Positions 1 through 5,660 of a DNA stretch of 6,773 nt are shown here, piece by piece. Position numbers and translations under genes: made by a program. The DNA lies in the NCBI GenBank assembly GCA_035493555.1, contig DATJIC010000044.1:1-6773 (forward strand). The letters run 5' to 3'. Numbering within the stretch: the stretch's first letter is position 1; each line of letters begins with the position of its first letter. Origin of the DNA: CAMLKC01 sp035493555. Lineage in GTDB: Bacteria > Patescibacteriota > Saccharimonadia > Saccharimonadales > Saccharimonadaceae. The notes beneath the pieces were generated by a model that was not told where the DNA came from, searched no databases, and saw only the letters and a list, made by a program, of their open reading frames with translations.

Positions 1-1034
<1,034 letters not shown>

Positions 1035-1120
1035 AGGGATCCTCCAATTACTTTGCAGTCCCTATAGTACACCCAGCATACACACACGAAAAGGATATTA
1101 ATCACATCATCGAGCGCTTA

Positions 1121-1148
1121 TTGACAATCTAGTTATTTCTGTTAATAT
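1121..1148 (+). promoter_or_regulatory. Strong sigma70-type promoter of the GC-rich gene
   Basis: A perfect -35 TTGACA (1121-1126) is followed 16 bases later by -10 TAATAT (1143-1148). The predicted start is near 1155, just where base composition switches from AT-rich to GC-rich, so nearly the whole transcript is GC-rich. It points away from eno. Consensus quality is high; activity is inferred. Confidence 0.7.
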
Positions 1149-1201
1149 ATAGCGACGACCGTCACCGCTAAGGTAGACGGACCGAGAGAAAGGGCAGAGT
1201 C

Positions 1202-1642
1202 TTGACTTCTGCTGTCATCACCGCCGAACCCGTCGTGGACTCCACCAGCTCCGACTTCGAGGACGACCTCGCGAAGTCTGGCCTTCAGGTGAAGACCACC
1301 CCCGCGTACGAGCCGTCTCCCGAGGCCCACCAGCCGAAGAAGACCCCCGAGAACTCGCTGGACGACAAGATCGCCCGCATCCTCGGCTCGGACACCACGA
1401 CGTACCGGCGCACCAACCCCAAGGCGCGCTCCATGCGCCGCAACGGTGACCACTACCAGGTCCGTAAGGACCACGGCACGACCGCCCGCTGCAAGGAGAT
1501 CTCTGCCGAGAGCAGCGGCCGCCACAACCGCACGCTGAACAGCGCTGCGGCCAAGCGCAAGGAGGCCAAGCTTCTGGCTTTCAGCGGCAACCCGCGTGTG
1601 GTTACCAAGCTGAAGCGGCTCGGCGACCTGCTGGTCGACTGA
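1202..1642 (+). CDS. GC-rich orphan protein, 146 aa, actinobacterial codon use
   Basis: I do not recognise this protein. It starts at TTG (1202), 7 bases after AGGG (1191-1194); an in-frame TAA at 1169-1171 and no ATG or GTG in between exclude a longer form. The N-terminal half is acidic, with EDDLAKSG near 20-27 and a Pro-rich stretch around 34-49. The C-terminal half is strongly basic (TTYRRTNPKARSMRRNG near 66-82, then AAAKRKEAKLL near 115-125). It has one Cys (97) and no signal peptide or membrane segment. The basic half would suit nucleic-acid binding, but that is a guess. Third codon positions are almost all G or C (GAC, AAG, CTC, ACC, GCC, CGC), unlike every neighbour, while the pattern itself is clearly that of a translated gene. 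It sits between eno and rplK with its own promoter and a GC-rich 3' hairpin. Best reading: a gene acquired from a high-GC actinobacterium; an assembly chimera must be excluded. Confidence 0.75.
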   Translation: MTSAVITAEPVVDSTSSDFEDDLAKSGLQVKTTPAYEPSPEAHQPKKTPENSLDDKIARILGSDTTTYRRTNPKARSMRRNGDHYQVRKDHGTTARCKEISAESSGRHNRTLNSAAAKRKEAKLLAFSGNPRVVTKLKRLGDLLVD

Positions 1643-1679
1643 CCGACCGGCTCGCCATGGGGTGATAGTTTTTCTCGGA

Positions 1680-1723
1680 CCGGCCCGGCGCCCGCGTACA
1701 ACTTACGCGAGGCGCCGGGCCGG
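1680..1723 (+). terminator. GC-rich hairpin after the GC-rich gene, no U tract
   Basis: CCGGCCCGGCGCC (1680-1692) and GGCGCCGGGCCGG (1711-1723) are perfect 13-base inverted arms. Inside them CGCGT (1693-1697) pairs with ACGCG (1705-1709), leaving one bulged A (1710) and a 7-base loop. No run of T follows directly. Long GC-rich hairpins without U tracts are common after actinobacterial genes, so this fits a terminator that came with the gene. Confidence 0.65.
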
Positions 1724-1733
1724 AACGACCCCA

Positions 1734-1761
1734 CCTCCTTATAGGGAGGATTTTTGTTTTT
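1734..1761 (+). terminator. Rho-independent terminator before the rplK promoter
   Basis: CCTCC (1734-1738), loop TTATAG, GGAGG (1745-1749), then ATTTTTGTTTTT. The stem is short but the T-rich tail is good. It lies 14 bases before the rplK -35 and would keep transcription of the GC-rich gene out of rplK. Confidence 0.7.
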
Positions 1762-1775
1762 AAGAGGCAATAGCC

Positions 1776-1804
1776 TTGAAAAACCAGAGGTATTTTAGTA
1801 TAAT
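1776..1804 (+). promoter_or_regulatory. rplK promoter
   Basis: TTGAAA (1776-1781), an ideal 17-base spacer, and a perfect TATAAT (1799-1804). The predicted start near 1811 gives a leader of about 47 bases. Within the leader, ACTCG (1820-1824) and CGAGT (1831-1835) can form a small hairpin of unknown relevance. Confidence 0.85.
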
Positions 1805-1857
1805 GAATAACCGTTACGCACTCGGTAATACGAGTACAAAAGAAGGAAAATAATTCA

Positions 1858-2283
1858 ATGGCTAAAAAAGTTATCGGAAACATCAAGTTCCGCGTGCCAG
1901 CCGGCCGCGCAACTGCAGGTCCTCCAGTGGGTTCTACCCTTGGTCAATGGGGCCTAAACATGATGGATTTCATTAACCCGTTCAACGACGCTACTAAGGG
2001 CGACATGGGTAAGGATGTTATCGTTCACCTTCAGGTGTTCGAAGACCGCACCTTTACCTGGAAATCTCTTGGCCAGCCAGTTGACGACGCGATCCGCGAA
2101 GCTATCGGCATCAAAAAGGGTAGCGGTAAGCCACACGCGGAGAAGGTCGGCAAGATCACCCGCGCACAGCTTGAAGCGATTGCCGAATCTAAAAAAGACT
2201 TCCTTAACGCTATCGACATGGACGGGCGCGTTAAGACTATCGCCGGCACCGCACGCTCAATGGGCGTCGAAATCGTCGAATAG
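1858..2283 (+). CDS. rplK: 50S ribosomal protein L11
   Basis: L11 binds 23S rRNA at the GTPase-associated centre at the base of the L7/L12 stalk. The 141-aa product has normal family length. The N-terminal domain carries the Pro-rich PAGRATAGPPVG segment and LGQWGLNMMDF, where most bacteria have GQHGVNIMEF, so the usual His is Trp here. The rRNA-binding C-terminal domain shows EDRTFTWK, AIGIKKGSGKPH, VGKITRAQLEAIAESKK and the closing GTARSMGVEI. AGAAGGA (1841-1847) lies 10 bases before the ATG. The gene stands alone between its own promoter and a strong terminator. rplA, normally the next gene in bacteria, is about 3.5 kb further on. Function is certain; the monocistronic arrangement is read from the sequence. 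Confidence 0.98.
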   Translation: MAKKVIGNIKFRVPAGRATAGPPVGSTLGQWGLNMMDFINPFNDATKGDMGKDVIVHLQVFEDRTFTWKSLGQPVDDAIREAIGIKKGSGKPHAEKVGKITRAQLEAIAESKKDFLNAIDMDGRVKTIAGTARSMGVEIVE

Positions 2284-2294
2284 ATCTTTTAAAG

Positions 2295-2336
2295 CAATAA
2301 AAATAACCCGGCTAATTGACCGGGTTATTTTTATTG
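2295..2336. terminator. Bidirectional terminator between rplK and the SIMPL gene
   Basis: A perfect 17-base inverted repeat: the left arm 2295-2311 ends in ACCCGG, the right arm 2320-2336 begins CCGGGT, and the loop is 8 bases. The outer arms are A-rich on the left and T-rich on the right, so it can terminate in both directions. It serves the convergent rplK and SIMPL genes. Confidence 0.93.
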
Positions 2337-2343
2337 GCAACCA

Positions 2344-3093
2344 CTACTTAAGAAAGTAAATGACGCTTACTTGGTAGGTAAGATCGTTCTCTCCCGGCTG
2401 CAGACCAAGACTGCCCGAGGAGCTGCCCGCTCCCGAACTTATGCTGTCCTGAACCGGGTACACGCCGCCAAAGTTTGTCCCATCAGTCACCGATTTAACT
2501 TGGCCGATAGCAAACCCGAGGTTTTGAGCGGATTGCTCGGCTTTGCTGCGCGCATCTTTTGTCGCAGCGTCCCGCGCTTTGCTTTCAAGTTCGGCCCGTT
2601 TTGCATCACTAAACGTAAACTGCGGCGATACAGAACCGGAAGGACTTGTAGAGAGTAAGTAGTCCTGGACCTTCTGCGCTATATCCTTAGTGTTTACCGT
2701 TACCGTAAGGCGTAGCGTGTAGGTGGGCGTAGAGGTATCGCTTTTATCATAAACCGGGTAGTCGTAGCCCCCGGAGTTGGTCTTGATCTTGCTATCGGCA
2801 ACGCCTAACTCCTTTAACTTTTTAGTGATTTCATCGCTCTTTTTTGAAAGCTCGTCAAGAGCGGCTTTCCGATCGGCATTTTTAAACTGATAGGAGGGAG
2901 TAAAGACGTATTCGTCAGGCTCTGCCGTCAGCTTGGCCTGGCCGGTAACGCTAATCGTCCGCGTTTTTGCATCGATCTGCTGTTCCCAGGGGCGCCACAG
3001 GGCAGTCATTGCAACTATCACTGCCAAAAGGACCCCTATAACAACACGATAGTCCAGCACCATACCTTTGGACTGCTTACCTTGCGTATCCAT
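2344..3093 (-). CDS. Membrane-anchored SIMPL-domain (DUF541) protein
   Basis: A 249-aa protein with a short N-terminal tail, one hydrophobic segment at about 16-33, and then an extracytoplasmic domain. Typical SIMPL features are RTISVTGQAKLTAEPDEY (about 45-62), a helix with regularly spaced Lys and Leu (about 75-97), KIKTNSGGYDYPVYD (about 102-116), a Tyr-rich strand (about 125-133), and a long Ala/Lys helix (about 163-195) before the terminal strand YQVSVIYFLK. Family members (E. coli YggE, BP26) occur in the envelope; their biochemical role is poorly defined. The ATG at 3093 is chosen because AGGAG (reverse of 3101-3105) lies 7 bases upstream; the in-frame ATG at 3108 is followed immediately by this AGGAG, so using it would put the SD inside the coding region. 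A Ser/Gly-rich low-complexity stretch lies near 218-229. It converges on rplK and diverges from the prepilin gene. Confidence 0.88.
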   Translation of the reverse strand: MDTQGKQSKGMVLDYRVVIGVLLAVIVAMTALWRPWEQQIDAKTRTISVTGQAKLTAEPDEYVFTPSYQFKNADRKAALDELSKKSDEITKKLKELGVADSKIKTNSGGYDYPVYDKSDTSTPTYTLRLTVTVNTKDIAQKVQDYLLSTSPSGSVSPQFTFSDAKRAELESKARDAATKDARSKAEQSAQNLGFAIGQVKSVTDGTNFGGVYPVQDSISSGAGSSSGSLGLQPGENDLTYQVSVIYFLK

Positions 3094-3112
3094 GATCATT
3101 CTCCTCATTTAC

Positions 3113-3131
3113 TGTTACGCTTATGGTAACA
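3113..3131. promoter_or_regulatory. Small inverted repeat upstream of the SIMPL gene
   Basis: TGTTAC (3113-3118) and GTAACA (3126-3131) form 6-base arms around a 7-base spacer, just upstream of the SIMPL ribosome-binding site in the divergent intergenic region. It could be an operator or a leader hairpin, or chance. I see no convincing SIMPL promoter. Confidence 0.25.
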
Positions 3132-3155
3132 AAAACTACTGCGGCGTGAAAGCCA

Positions 3156-3184
3156 TTGTCGGCGGCTGCAGCTTCTCCTATACT
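3156..3184 (+). promoter_or_regulatory. Prepilin promoter giving a probably leaderless mRNA
   Basis: TTGTCG (3156-3161), a 17-base spacer and TATACT (3179-3184). The predicted start is near 3191, only about 4 bases before the ATG at 3195, and no Shine-Dalgarno sequence precedes that ATG. Confidence 0.6.
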
Positions 3185-3196
3185 ACAAAGTAGTAT
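3180..3196. repeat. Inverted repeat spanning the prepilin -10 and start codon
   Basis: ATACTAC (3180-3186), AAA, GTAGTAT (3190-3196) is a perfect 7-base inverted repeat overlapping the -10 hexamer and the first two bases of the ATG. It is placed where an operator would block transcription. This could be chance at this length. Confidence 0.4.
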
Positions 3197-3704
3197 GTGG
3201 GCAAAAACGACTCGGCAAAAGGGCTTTACGATTATAGAGTTGCTTGTTGTCATTGTTATTATTGCCATTCTCGCCGCCATTGTCATAGTCGTCTACAGTA
3301 ATGTTCAGGCTAGAGCCAACTTTTCAAAGGAGCAGCAGGACCTAAAAAGCATTACCAAGGCACTTGGCCTCTATAACGTTGATCACGACAGCTATCCAAG
3401 CACTATCGGACAAAGCGGCTGCACATATAACTGGTGCGGATGGGACCAAGTAACTGGTGATGCGTTTATTACCGGCCTGTCACCGCAATATATTAATAGG
3501 ATCCCGCAAATGCCCGCTGCAAATGCAGCCAACGATAGCTACCTTTACCAGTCCAACGGAGTTGACTACCAGCTGCTGCGCTACAAAGCCGACGGGCTTC
3601 CAGCGATTGAGATGCAAAATAACCCGCTCCTGGCCACCACCCAAGGTTATAACGGTCTCGCCTGGGGCTACCGCACGACAGACCCCTCTGCGGGATGGTG
3701 GTAA
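3195..3704 (+). CDS. Type IV prepilin / GspG-like pseudopilin
   Basis: A 169-aa prepilin. The leader MWAKTTRQKG is short and basic and ends in Gly10; the mature protein begins FTIIELLVV with the conserved Glu at mature position 5. A hydrophobic helix runs to about residue 34. Cleavage after Gly10 and methylation of Phe11 by a PilD-type peptidase are expected from the family. The stretch ALGLYNVDHDSYPS (about 56-69) matches the aligned helix-end and YP motif of GspG/PilE-type major (pseudo)pilins. Cys76 and Cys81 (GCTYNWCGW) could form a disulphide. The product would be a subunit of an envelope-spanning filament, in Saccharibacteria usually linked to surface motility, DNA uptake or host contact. 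No other pilus gene is in the window. ATG 3195 is preferred over an upstream in-frame TTG (3156), which is better read as the -35. The NUDIX gene follows after 11 bases. Confidence 0.9.
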   Translation: MWAKTTRQKGFTIIELLVVIVIIAILAAIVIVVYSNVQARANFSKEQQDLKSITKALGLYNVDHDSYPSTIGQSGCTYNWCGWDQVTGDAFITGLSPQYINRIPQMPAANAANDSYLYQSNGVDYQLLRYKADGLPAIEMQNNPLLATTQGYNGLAWGYRTTDPSAGWW

Positions 3705-3715
3705 TATAGAAGCAT

Positions 3716-4252
3716 ATGGCACATATTCATACCCAGCCCGGACAACACGACTCCACCGCTAGCGCATTCATTATCCGCACCGATCTTGCGGAACCTCAGC
3801 TTTGGCTTCATCGCCACAAAAAGCTCAATATGTACTTACAATTTGGTGGTCATGTCGAACTTCACGAAACGCCATGGCAGGCAGTAACCCACGAAATCCA
3901 GGAAGAAGCAGGCTACGATCTTGGACAGCTGAGAATCCTGCAGCCACCCGAGCGTATCCGTCATCTCACCGGAGCCACCTTACACCCATATCCCGTCGCA
4001 CAGCAAACCCACGCTTTTGGCAACGGCCTGGATCATTTTCATACCGATACGGAATACGTTTTCATCACCGAACAAGCACCCAATCATCCACCTGCCGGCG
4101 GCGAGTCGAGTGAGCTAAAACTGTTTACGCGCAAAATGCTCGCCGGACTGCCGGCCTCTGATATACCCGATAACGCAAGGCAAGTCGGACTCTTTATTTT
4201 TGACTACTGCCTGGCAAACTGGGAACCTATCCCGGTCACAGAATTTAATTAG
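3716..4252 (+). CDS. NUDIX hydrolase, substrate unknown
   Basis: NUDIX enzymes hydrolyse nucleoside diphosphates linked to another group, using Mg2+ bound by the Nudix box. This 178-aa protein has the box at residues 45-67: Gly45, then Glu51, then EIQEEAGY, with metal-ligand Glu60, Glu63 and Glu64 present. The position usually held by Arg, just before EIxEE, is His59. The upstream WLHRHKKLNMYLQFGGHVE resembles the subgroup with HHxKxGxWLQPGGHVE, and the downstream HFHTDTEYVF (about 107-116) also fits that subgroup. No signal or membrane segment is seen, so it should be cytosolic. The ATG at 3716 lies 11 bases after the prepilin stop with only a weak GAAG upstream, suggesting co-transcription and perhaps translational coupling. 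A functional link to the pilin is not evident. Whether His in place of Arg lowers activity is unknown. The 320 bases after it hold no convincing gene. Confidence 0.88.
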   Translation: MAHIHTQPGQHDSTASAFIIRTDLAEPQLWLHRHKKLNMYLQFGGHVELHETPWQAVTHEIQEEAGYDLGQLRILQPPERIRHLTGATLHPYPVAQQTHAFGNGLDHFHTDTEYVFITEQAPNHPPAGGESSELKLFTRKMLAGLPASDIPDNARQVGLFIFDYCLANWEPIPVTEFN

Positions 4253-4273
4253 TTGTAAAAATTCATTTTGCCA

Positions 4274-4304
4274 TTGACCGCGCACCTATACGAAGCGCTA
4301 TACT
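4274..4304 (+). promoter_or_regulatory. Possible promoter in the 4253-4572 gap
   Basis: TTGACC (4274-4279) and TATACT (4299-4304) are both near consensus, but the spacer is 19 bases, longer than ideal. The predicted start near 4311 coincides with the 5' end of a possible closing helix of the RNA described next. Confidence 0.45.
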
Positions 4305-4310
4305 AAAGAA

Positions 4311-4525
4311 GGTCATGAGAGTACTGGTGGAGAACCTTTTTACTAGCAGACCTTTATACAACAATAGTCGGCAAACACACTGGCAGTAGCTAAGCGTCCC
4401 TGTCGCACTACATATTCAATCGCTACTTCAGGTGATACAGCAAATAATATGAGCGGTGTTATTTGTCTCCTCGTAGCTACCCTATAAATCCCGCAGCTGA
4501 CCAATTTTCTTGTTGTCAGTTTTTT
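4311..4525 (+). ncRNA. Candidate structured small RNA, unknown family
   Basis: The 320-base gap between the NUDIX gene and the 80-aa gene has no convincing ORF. It does contain a promoter-like site, then about 215 bases, then a terminator-like hairpin. GGTCA (4311-4315) at the predicted 5' end is complementary to TGACC (4498-4502) near the 3' end. Internally, GTAG...CTAC with GCG/CGC inside can form a hairpin around 4387-4410, and CAAATAA (4441-4447) pairs with TTATTTG (4459-4465). Length and paired ends are loosely like 6S RNA, but I recognise no family signature; it is not tmRNA, RNase P RNA or SRP RNA by motif. TGACC would have to choose between the closing helix and the terminator. Alternatively the region is only a 5' regulatory region for the 4573 gene. 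Confidence 0.3.
4497..4525 (+). terminator. Probable rho-independent terminator in the gap
   Basis: CTGAC (4497-4501) pairs with GTCAG (4515-4519), with possible extra CAA/TTG pairing inside, followed directly by six T. The stem is only moderately stable. Confidence 0.5.
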
Positions 4526-4526
4526 A

Positions 4527-4554
4527 TTTACCAAAAAACAAAACAATTTATCTT
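4527..4554 (+). promoter_or_regulatory. Weak candidate promoter of the 80-aa gene
   Basis: TTTACC (4527-4532), a 16-base spacer and TATCTT (4549-4554). Matches are modest. It is proposed because the terminator-like hairpin just upstream would otherwise leave the 4573 gene without transcription. Confidence 0.3.
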
Positions 4555-4572
4555 TAGAGGGAGAGTACGAAT

Positions 4573-4815
4573 ATGAAAAACCAAACCATTAACAGTCCAG
4601 TTGACGTTACCGCCATCGGCTTTGGCCGCGGCATGCGCGCGTATCCACGACGTATAGAGTTCGAAGGGGCAACCTACGACTTTATCGACGCCGGGCTACG
4701 TACCGTTATCCGGAGCGGTGAGAAGATCTCGCAGATCTTTACTATGACAGATGGCAGGCAAAACTACCGGCTAAAAAGTGAAGGAAGCAACTGGACCCTG
4801 CTAGGTGTTTTTTAG
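4573..4815 (+). CDS. Small orphan protein, 80 aa
   Basis: I do not recognise a named family. The start is well set: AGGGAG (4558-4563) lies 9 bases before the ATG. The protein is soluble, without signal peptide, membrane segment or Cys. It has a Gly-rich GFGRGM (16-21), then YPRRIEFEGATYDFI (24-38), GLRTVIRSGE (41-50), IFTMTDGRQNYRLK (55-68) and a closing NWTLLGVF. Alternating hydrophobic residues and repeated turn motifs suggest a small all-beta fold such as a barrel or SH3-like domain; this is inference. Codon use matches the flanking native genes, unlike the GC-rich gene. It stands alone, with a strong terminator after it. Good ribosome-binding site, clean codon pattern and dedicated terminator make it a real gene of unknown function. 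Confidence 0.8.
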   Translation: MKNQTINSPVDVTAIGFGRGMRAYPRRIEFEGATYDFIDAGLRTVIRSGEKISQIFTMTDGRQNYRLKSEGSNWTLLGVF

Positions 4816-4835
4816 CAGGAGAAAAACTAAAAACA

Positions 4836-4859
4836 GGAGTCCTACAGGGCTCCTTTTTT
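4836..4859. terminator. Rho-independent terminator after the 80-aa gene
   Basis: GGAGTCC (4836-4842), loop TACA, GGGCTCC (4847-4853), with one G-T wobble, then six T. The upstream A-rich stretch means it may also work on the minus strand. Confidence 0.88.
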
Positions 4860-4868
4860 AGTAGCTAG

Positions 4869-4878
4869 CCCACTTGCC
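4869..4878 (-). repeat. Degenerate copy of the GGCAAGCGGGAG repeat
   Basis: CCCACTTGCC matches the last ten bases of CTCCCGCTTGCC at 9 of 10. It lies just after the previous gene's terminator and supplies the -35 of the next promoter. It looks like a decayed left-hand partner of the repeat at 4909. Confidence 0.45.
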
Positions 4879-4902
4879 CCGCACATACAGCCCTGCTTTA
4901 AT
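4874..4902 (+). promoter_or_regulatory. Promoter of the first repeat-flanked gene
   Basis: TTGCCC (4874-4879), a 17-base spacer, and TTTAAT (4897-4902) with an extended -10 TG at 4894-4895. The predicted +1 is 4909, the first base of GGCAAGCGGGAG. Confidence 0.6.
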
Positions 4903-4907
4903 GTAAC

Positions 4908-4921
4908 TGGCAAGCGGGAGA
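4908..4921 (+). repeat. 5' repeat copy A (GGCAAGCGGGAG)
   Basis: TGGCAAGCGGGAGA (4908-4921) is perfectly complementary over 14 bases to 5245-5258 after the same gene. The shared 12-mer (4909-4920) begins at the predicted transcript start and ends 16 bases before the start codon. Confidence 0.9.
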
Positions 4922-4936
4922 TACTTTGGAGAAGCG

Positions 4937-5233
4937 ATGCCACGATACACATTTAACAAATCGACCGCTCAAACACACGGAGATAAACTCCACGTCAATT
5001 TCAATGTCATCGGAGGCGAACTCGACACTTCGGTAGTCGATGAGCTGACCGACGTCACGCTGGAACACAAGGGAGGAACGAGGTACCTTCTCATCACAGG
5101 GGGAAGCAACCCCCGTGAGCGTTCAAAGCGGAACCTGGGCGTTTACATGGCGCTCATGCAGTGGTTCTGTATGAACAACAGGCGACCGCTAGACAAGCTC
5201 ATCCGTGAGGACAAGGACGCGTCCACAAGCTAG
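4937..5233 (+). CDS. Orphan protein of repeat-flanked unit 1, 98 aa
   Basis: No family recognised. ATG 4937 is preceded by GGAGA (4928-4932) at a short spacing of 4-5 bases. The protein is soluble, with no signal or membrane segment. It starts with a polar region, then a strand-like KLHVNFNVIGG (17-27), VDELTDVTLEHKGG (34-47), RYLLITGG (49-56), a basic loop NPRERSKRN (58-66), a hydrophobic helix LGVYMALMQWF (67-77) and a charged tail. This could be a small alpha/beta domain. The order strand, DxxLE, RYxLxxxGG, then a helix starting near Asn recurs in the next unit's protein, hinting at distant homology. It is transcribed alone between the 5' repeat and the 3' hairpin; the hairpin arm GTACATG begins at the G of its TAG stop. 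Confidence 0.72.
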   Translation: MPRYTFNKSTAQTHGDKLHVNFNVIGGELDTSVVDELTDVTLEHKGGTRYLLITGGSNPRERSKRNLGVYMALMQWFCMNNRRPLDKLIREDKDASTS

Positions 5234-5263
5234 TACATGACGAGTCTCCCGCTTGCCATGTAC
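5233..5263 (+). repeat. 3' hairpin B with loop complementary to the 5' repeat
   Basis: GTACATG (5233-5239) and CATGTAC (5257-5263) form a perfect 7-bp stem around a 17-base loop. The loop contains CTCCCGCTTGC; with the first arm base it makes CTCCCGCTTGCC (5246-5257), reverse complement of repeats A and C. No T run follows, so it is not an ordinary rho-independent terminator. Confidence 0.88.
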
Positions 5264-5277
5264 CAAGTGGTGCTGCA

Positions 5278-5306
5278 TTTACATCTTATTGGTTTTATAG
5301 TATAAC
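5278..5306 (+). promoter_or_regulatory. Promoter of the second repeat-flanked gene
   Basis: TTTACA (5278-5283), a 17-base spacer, and TATAAC (5301-5306). The predicted +1 is 5313, again the first base of GGCAAGCGGGAG, at the same phase as in unit 1. It is enclosed by inverted copies of the 12-mer (5246-5257 and 5313-5324). Confidence 0.65.
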
Positions 5307-5312
5307 AAGTAC

Positions 5313-5325
5313 GGCAAGCGGGAGC
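5313..5325 (+). repeat. 5' repeat copy C (GGCAAGCGGGAG)
   Basis: GGCAAGCGGGAGC (5313-5325) is perfectly complementary over 13 bases to 5672-5684 after the same gene. It is a direct repeat of copy A, 404 bases downstream. Confidence 0.9.
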
Positions 5326-5339
5326 CGAGGGAGGGTCTT

Positions 5340-5654
5340 ATGAACCTGTTCGATGAAACATCCGTAAGGGCCATCGGCAGCTCGATGACCTCTTACCCGA
5401 GCACGGGCGAACGCAGCATTCTCATAGAAGTACTCGGCGTCACCACGCTTCCCGACGTCTTACGGAATGTCCGTGATGCGCGCCTGGAGTACGTGGAGAG
5501 CTTTTTCACCGCCGTACGTACGGTTGCCGCCCGCTACCGCCTCTTCGTCAAGGGAGGGCCGGTACGCTGTGCGGTCGTACAGAATCTCATCAAGGCAACC
5601 GTCCTGGGGGACGAGGTGCAGCGGCAACGCTTCATCAGTATCGCCAACCAGTGA
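5340..5654 (+). CDS. Orphan protein of repeat-flanked unit 2, 104 aa
   Basis: No family recognised. ATG 5340 follows a strong AGGGAGGG (5328-5335), about 5 bases away. The protein is soluble with a single Cys (77). A polar N-terminus with SVRAIGSSMTSYPS (8-21) precedes a strand SILIEVLGV (26-34), LPDVLRNVRDARLEYVESFF (37-56), RYRLFVKGG (65-73) and a helix-forming VVQNLIKATVLGDEVQRQRF. Comparison with the unit 1 product shows the same order of hydrophobic strand, DxxLE[HY], RYxLxxxGG and a following Asn-Leu helix, with about ten more residues between LE and RY here. The identity is too weak to prove homology. It ends at TGA, 6 bases before the 3' hairpin. It is probably a single-gene transcript, with rplA next on its own promoter. 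Confidence 0.75.
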   Translation: MNLFDETSVRAIGSSMTSYPSTGERSILIEVLGVTTLPDVLRNVRDARLEYVESFFTAVRTVAARYRLFVKGGPVRCAVVQNLIKATVLGDEVQRQRFISIANQ

Positions 5655-5660
5655 TTCGCC

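Noticed and set aside
1142..1886. Minus-strand ORFs opposite the GC-rich gene and upstream of rplK
   Set aside because: GC-rich DNA has few stop codons on either strand. The plus-strand frame has the G/C third-position pattern, a ribosome-binding site and a promoter; the minus ORFs cross hairpins and the rplK promoter.
3094..3108. Upstream ATGs (3108 and 3099) for the SIMPL gene
   Set aside because: The AGGAG lies between the first ATG and the preferred one and is only one base from the second; the ATG at 3093 has ideal spacing.
3156..3194. TTG at 3156 as the prepilin start
   Set aside because: It would add 13 residues to an already complete prepilin leader, has no ribosome-binding site, and coincides with a -35 spaced 17 bases from TATACT.
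4315..4389. A 24-codon ORF starting MRVLVENLF
   Set aside because: The GAAGG is only 2 bases from the ATG and would fall largely outside the predicted transcript; no recognisable protein features.
4343..4546. Minus-strand ORF of 67 codons in the 4253-4572 gap
   Set aside because: No ribosome-binding site or coding-like composition; it crosses the terminator-like hairpin.
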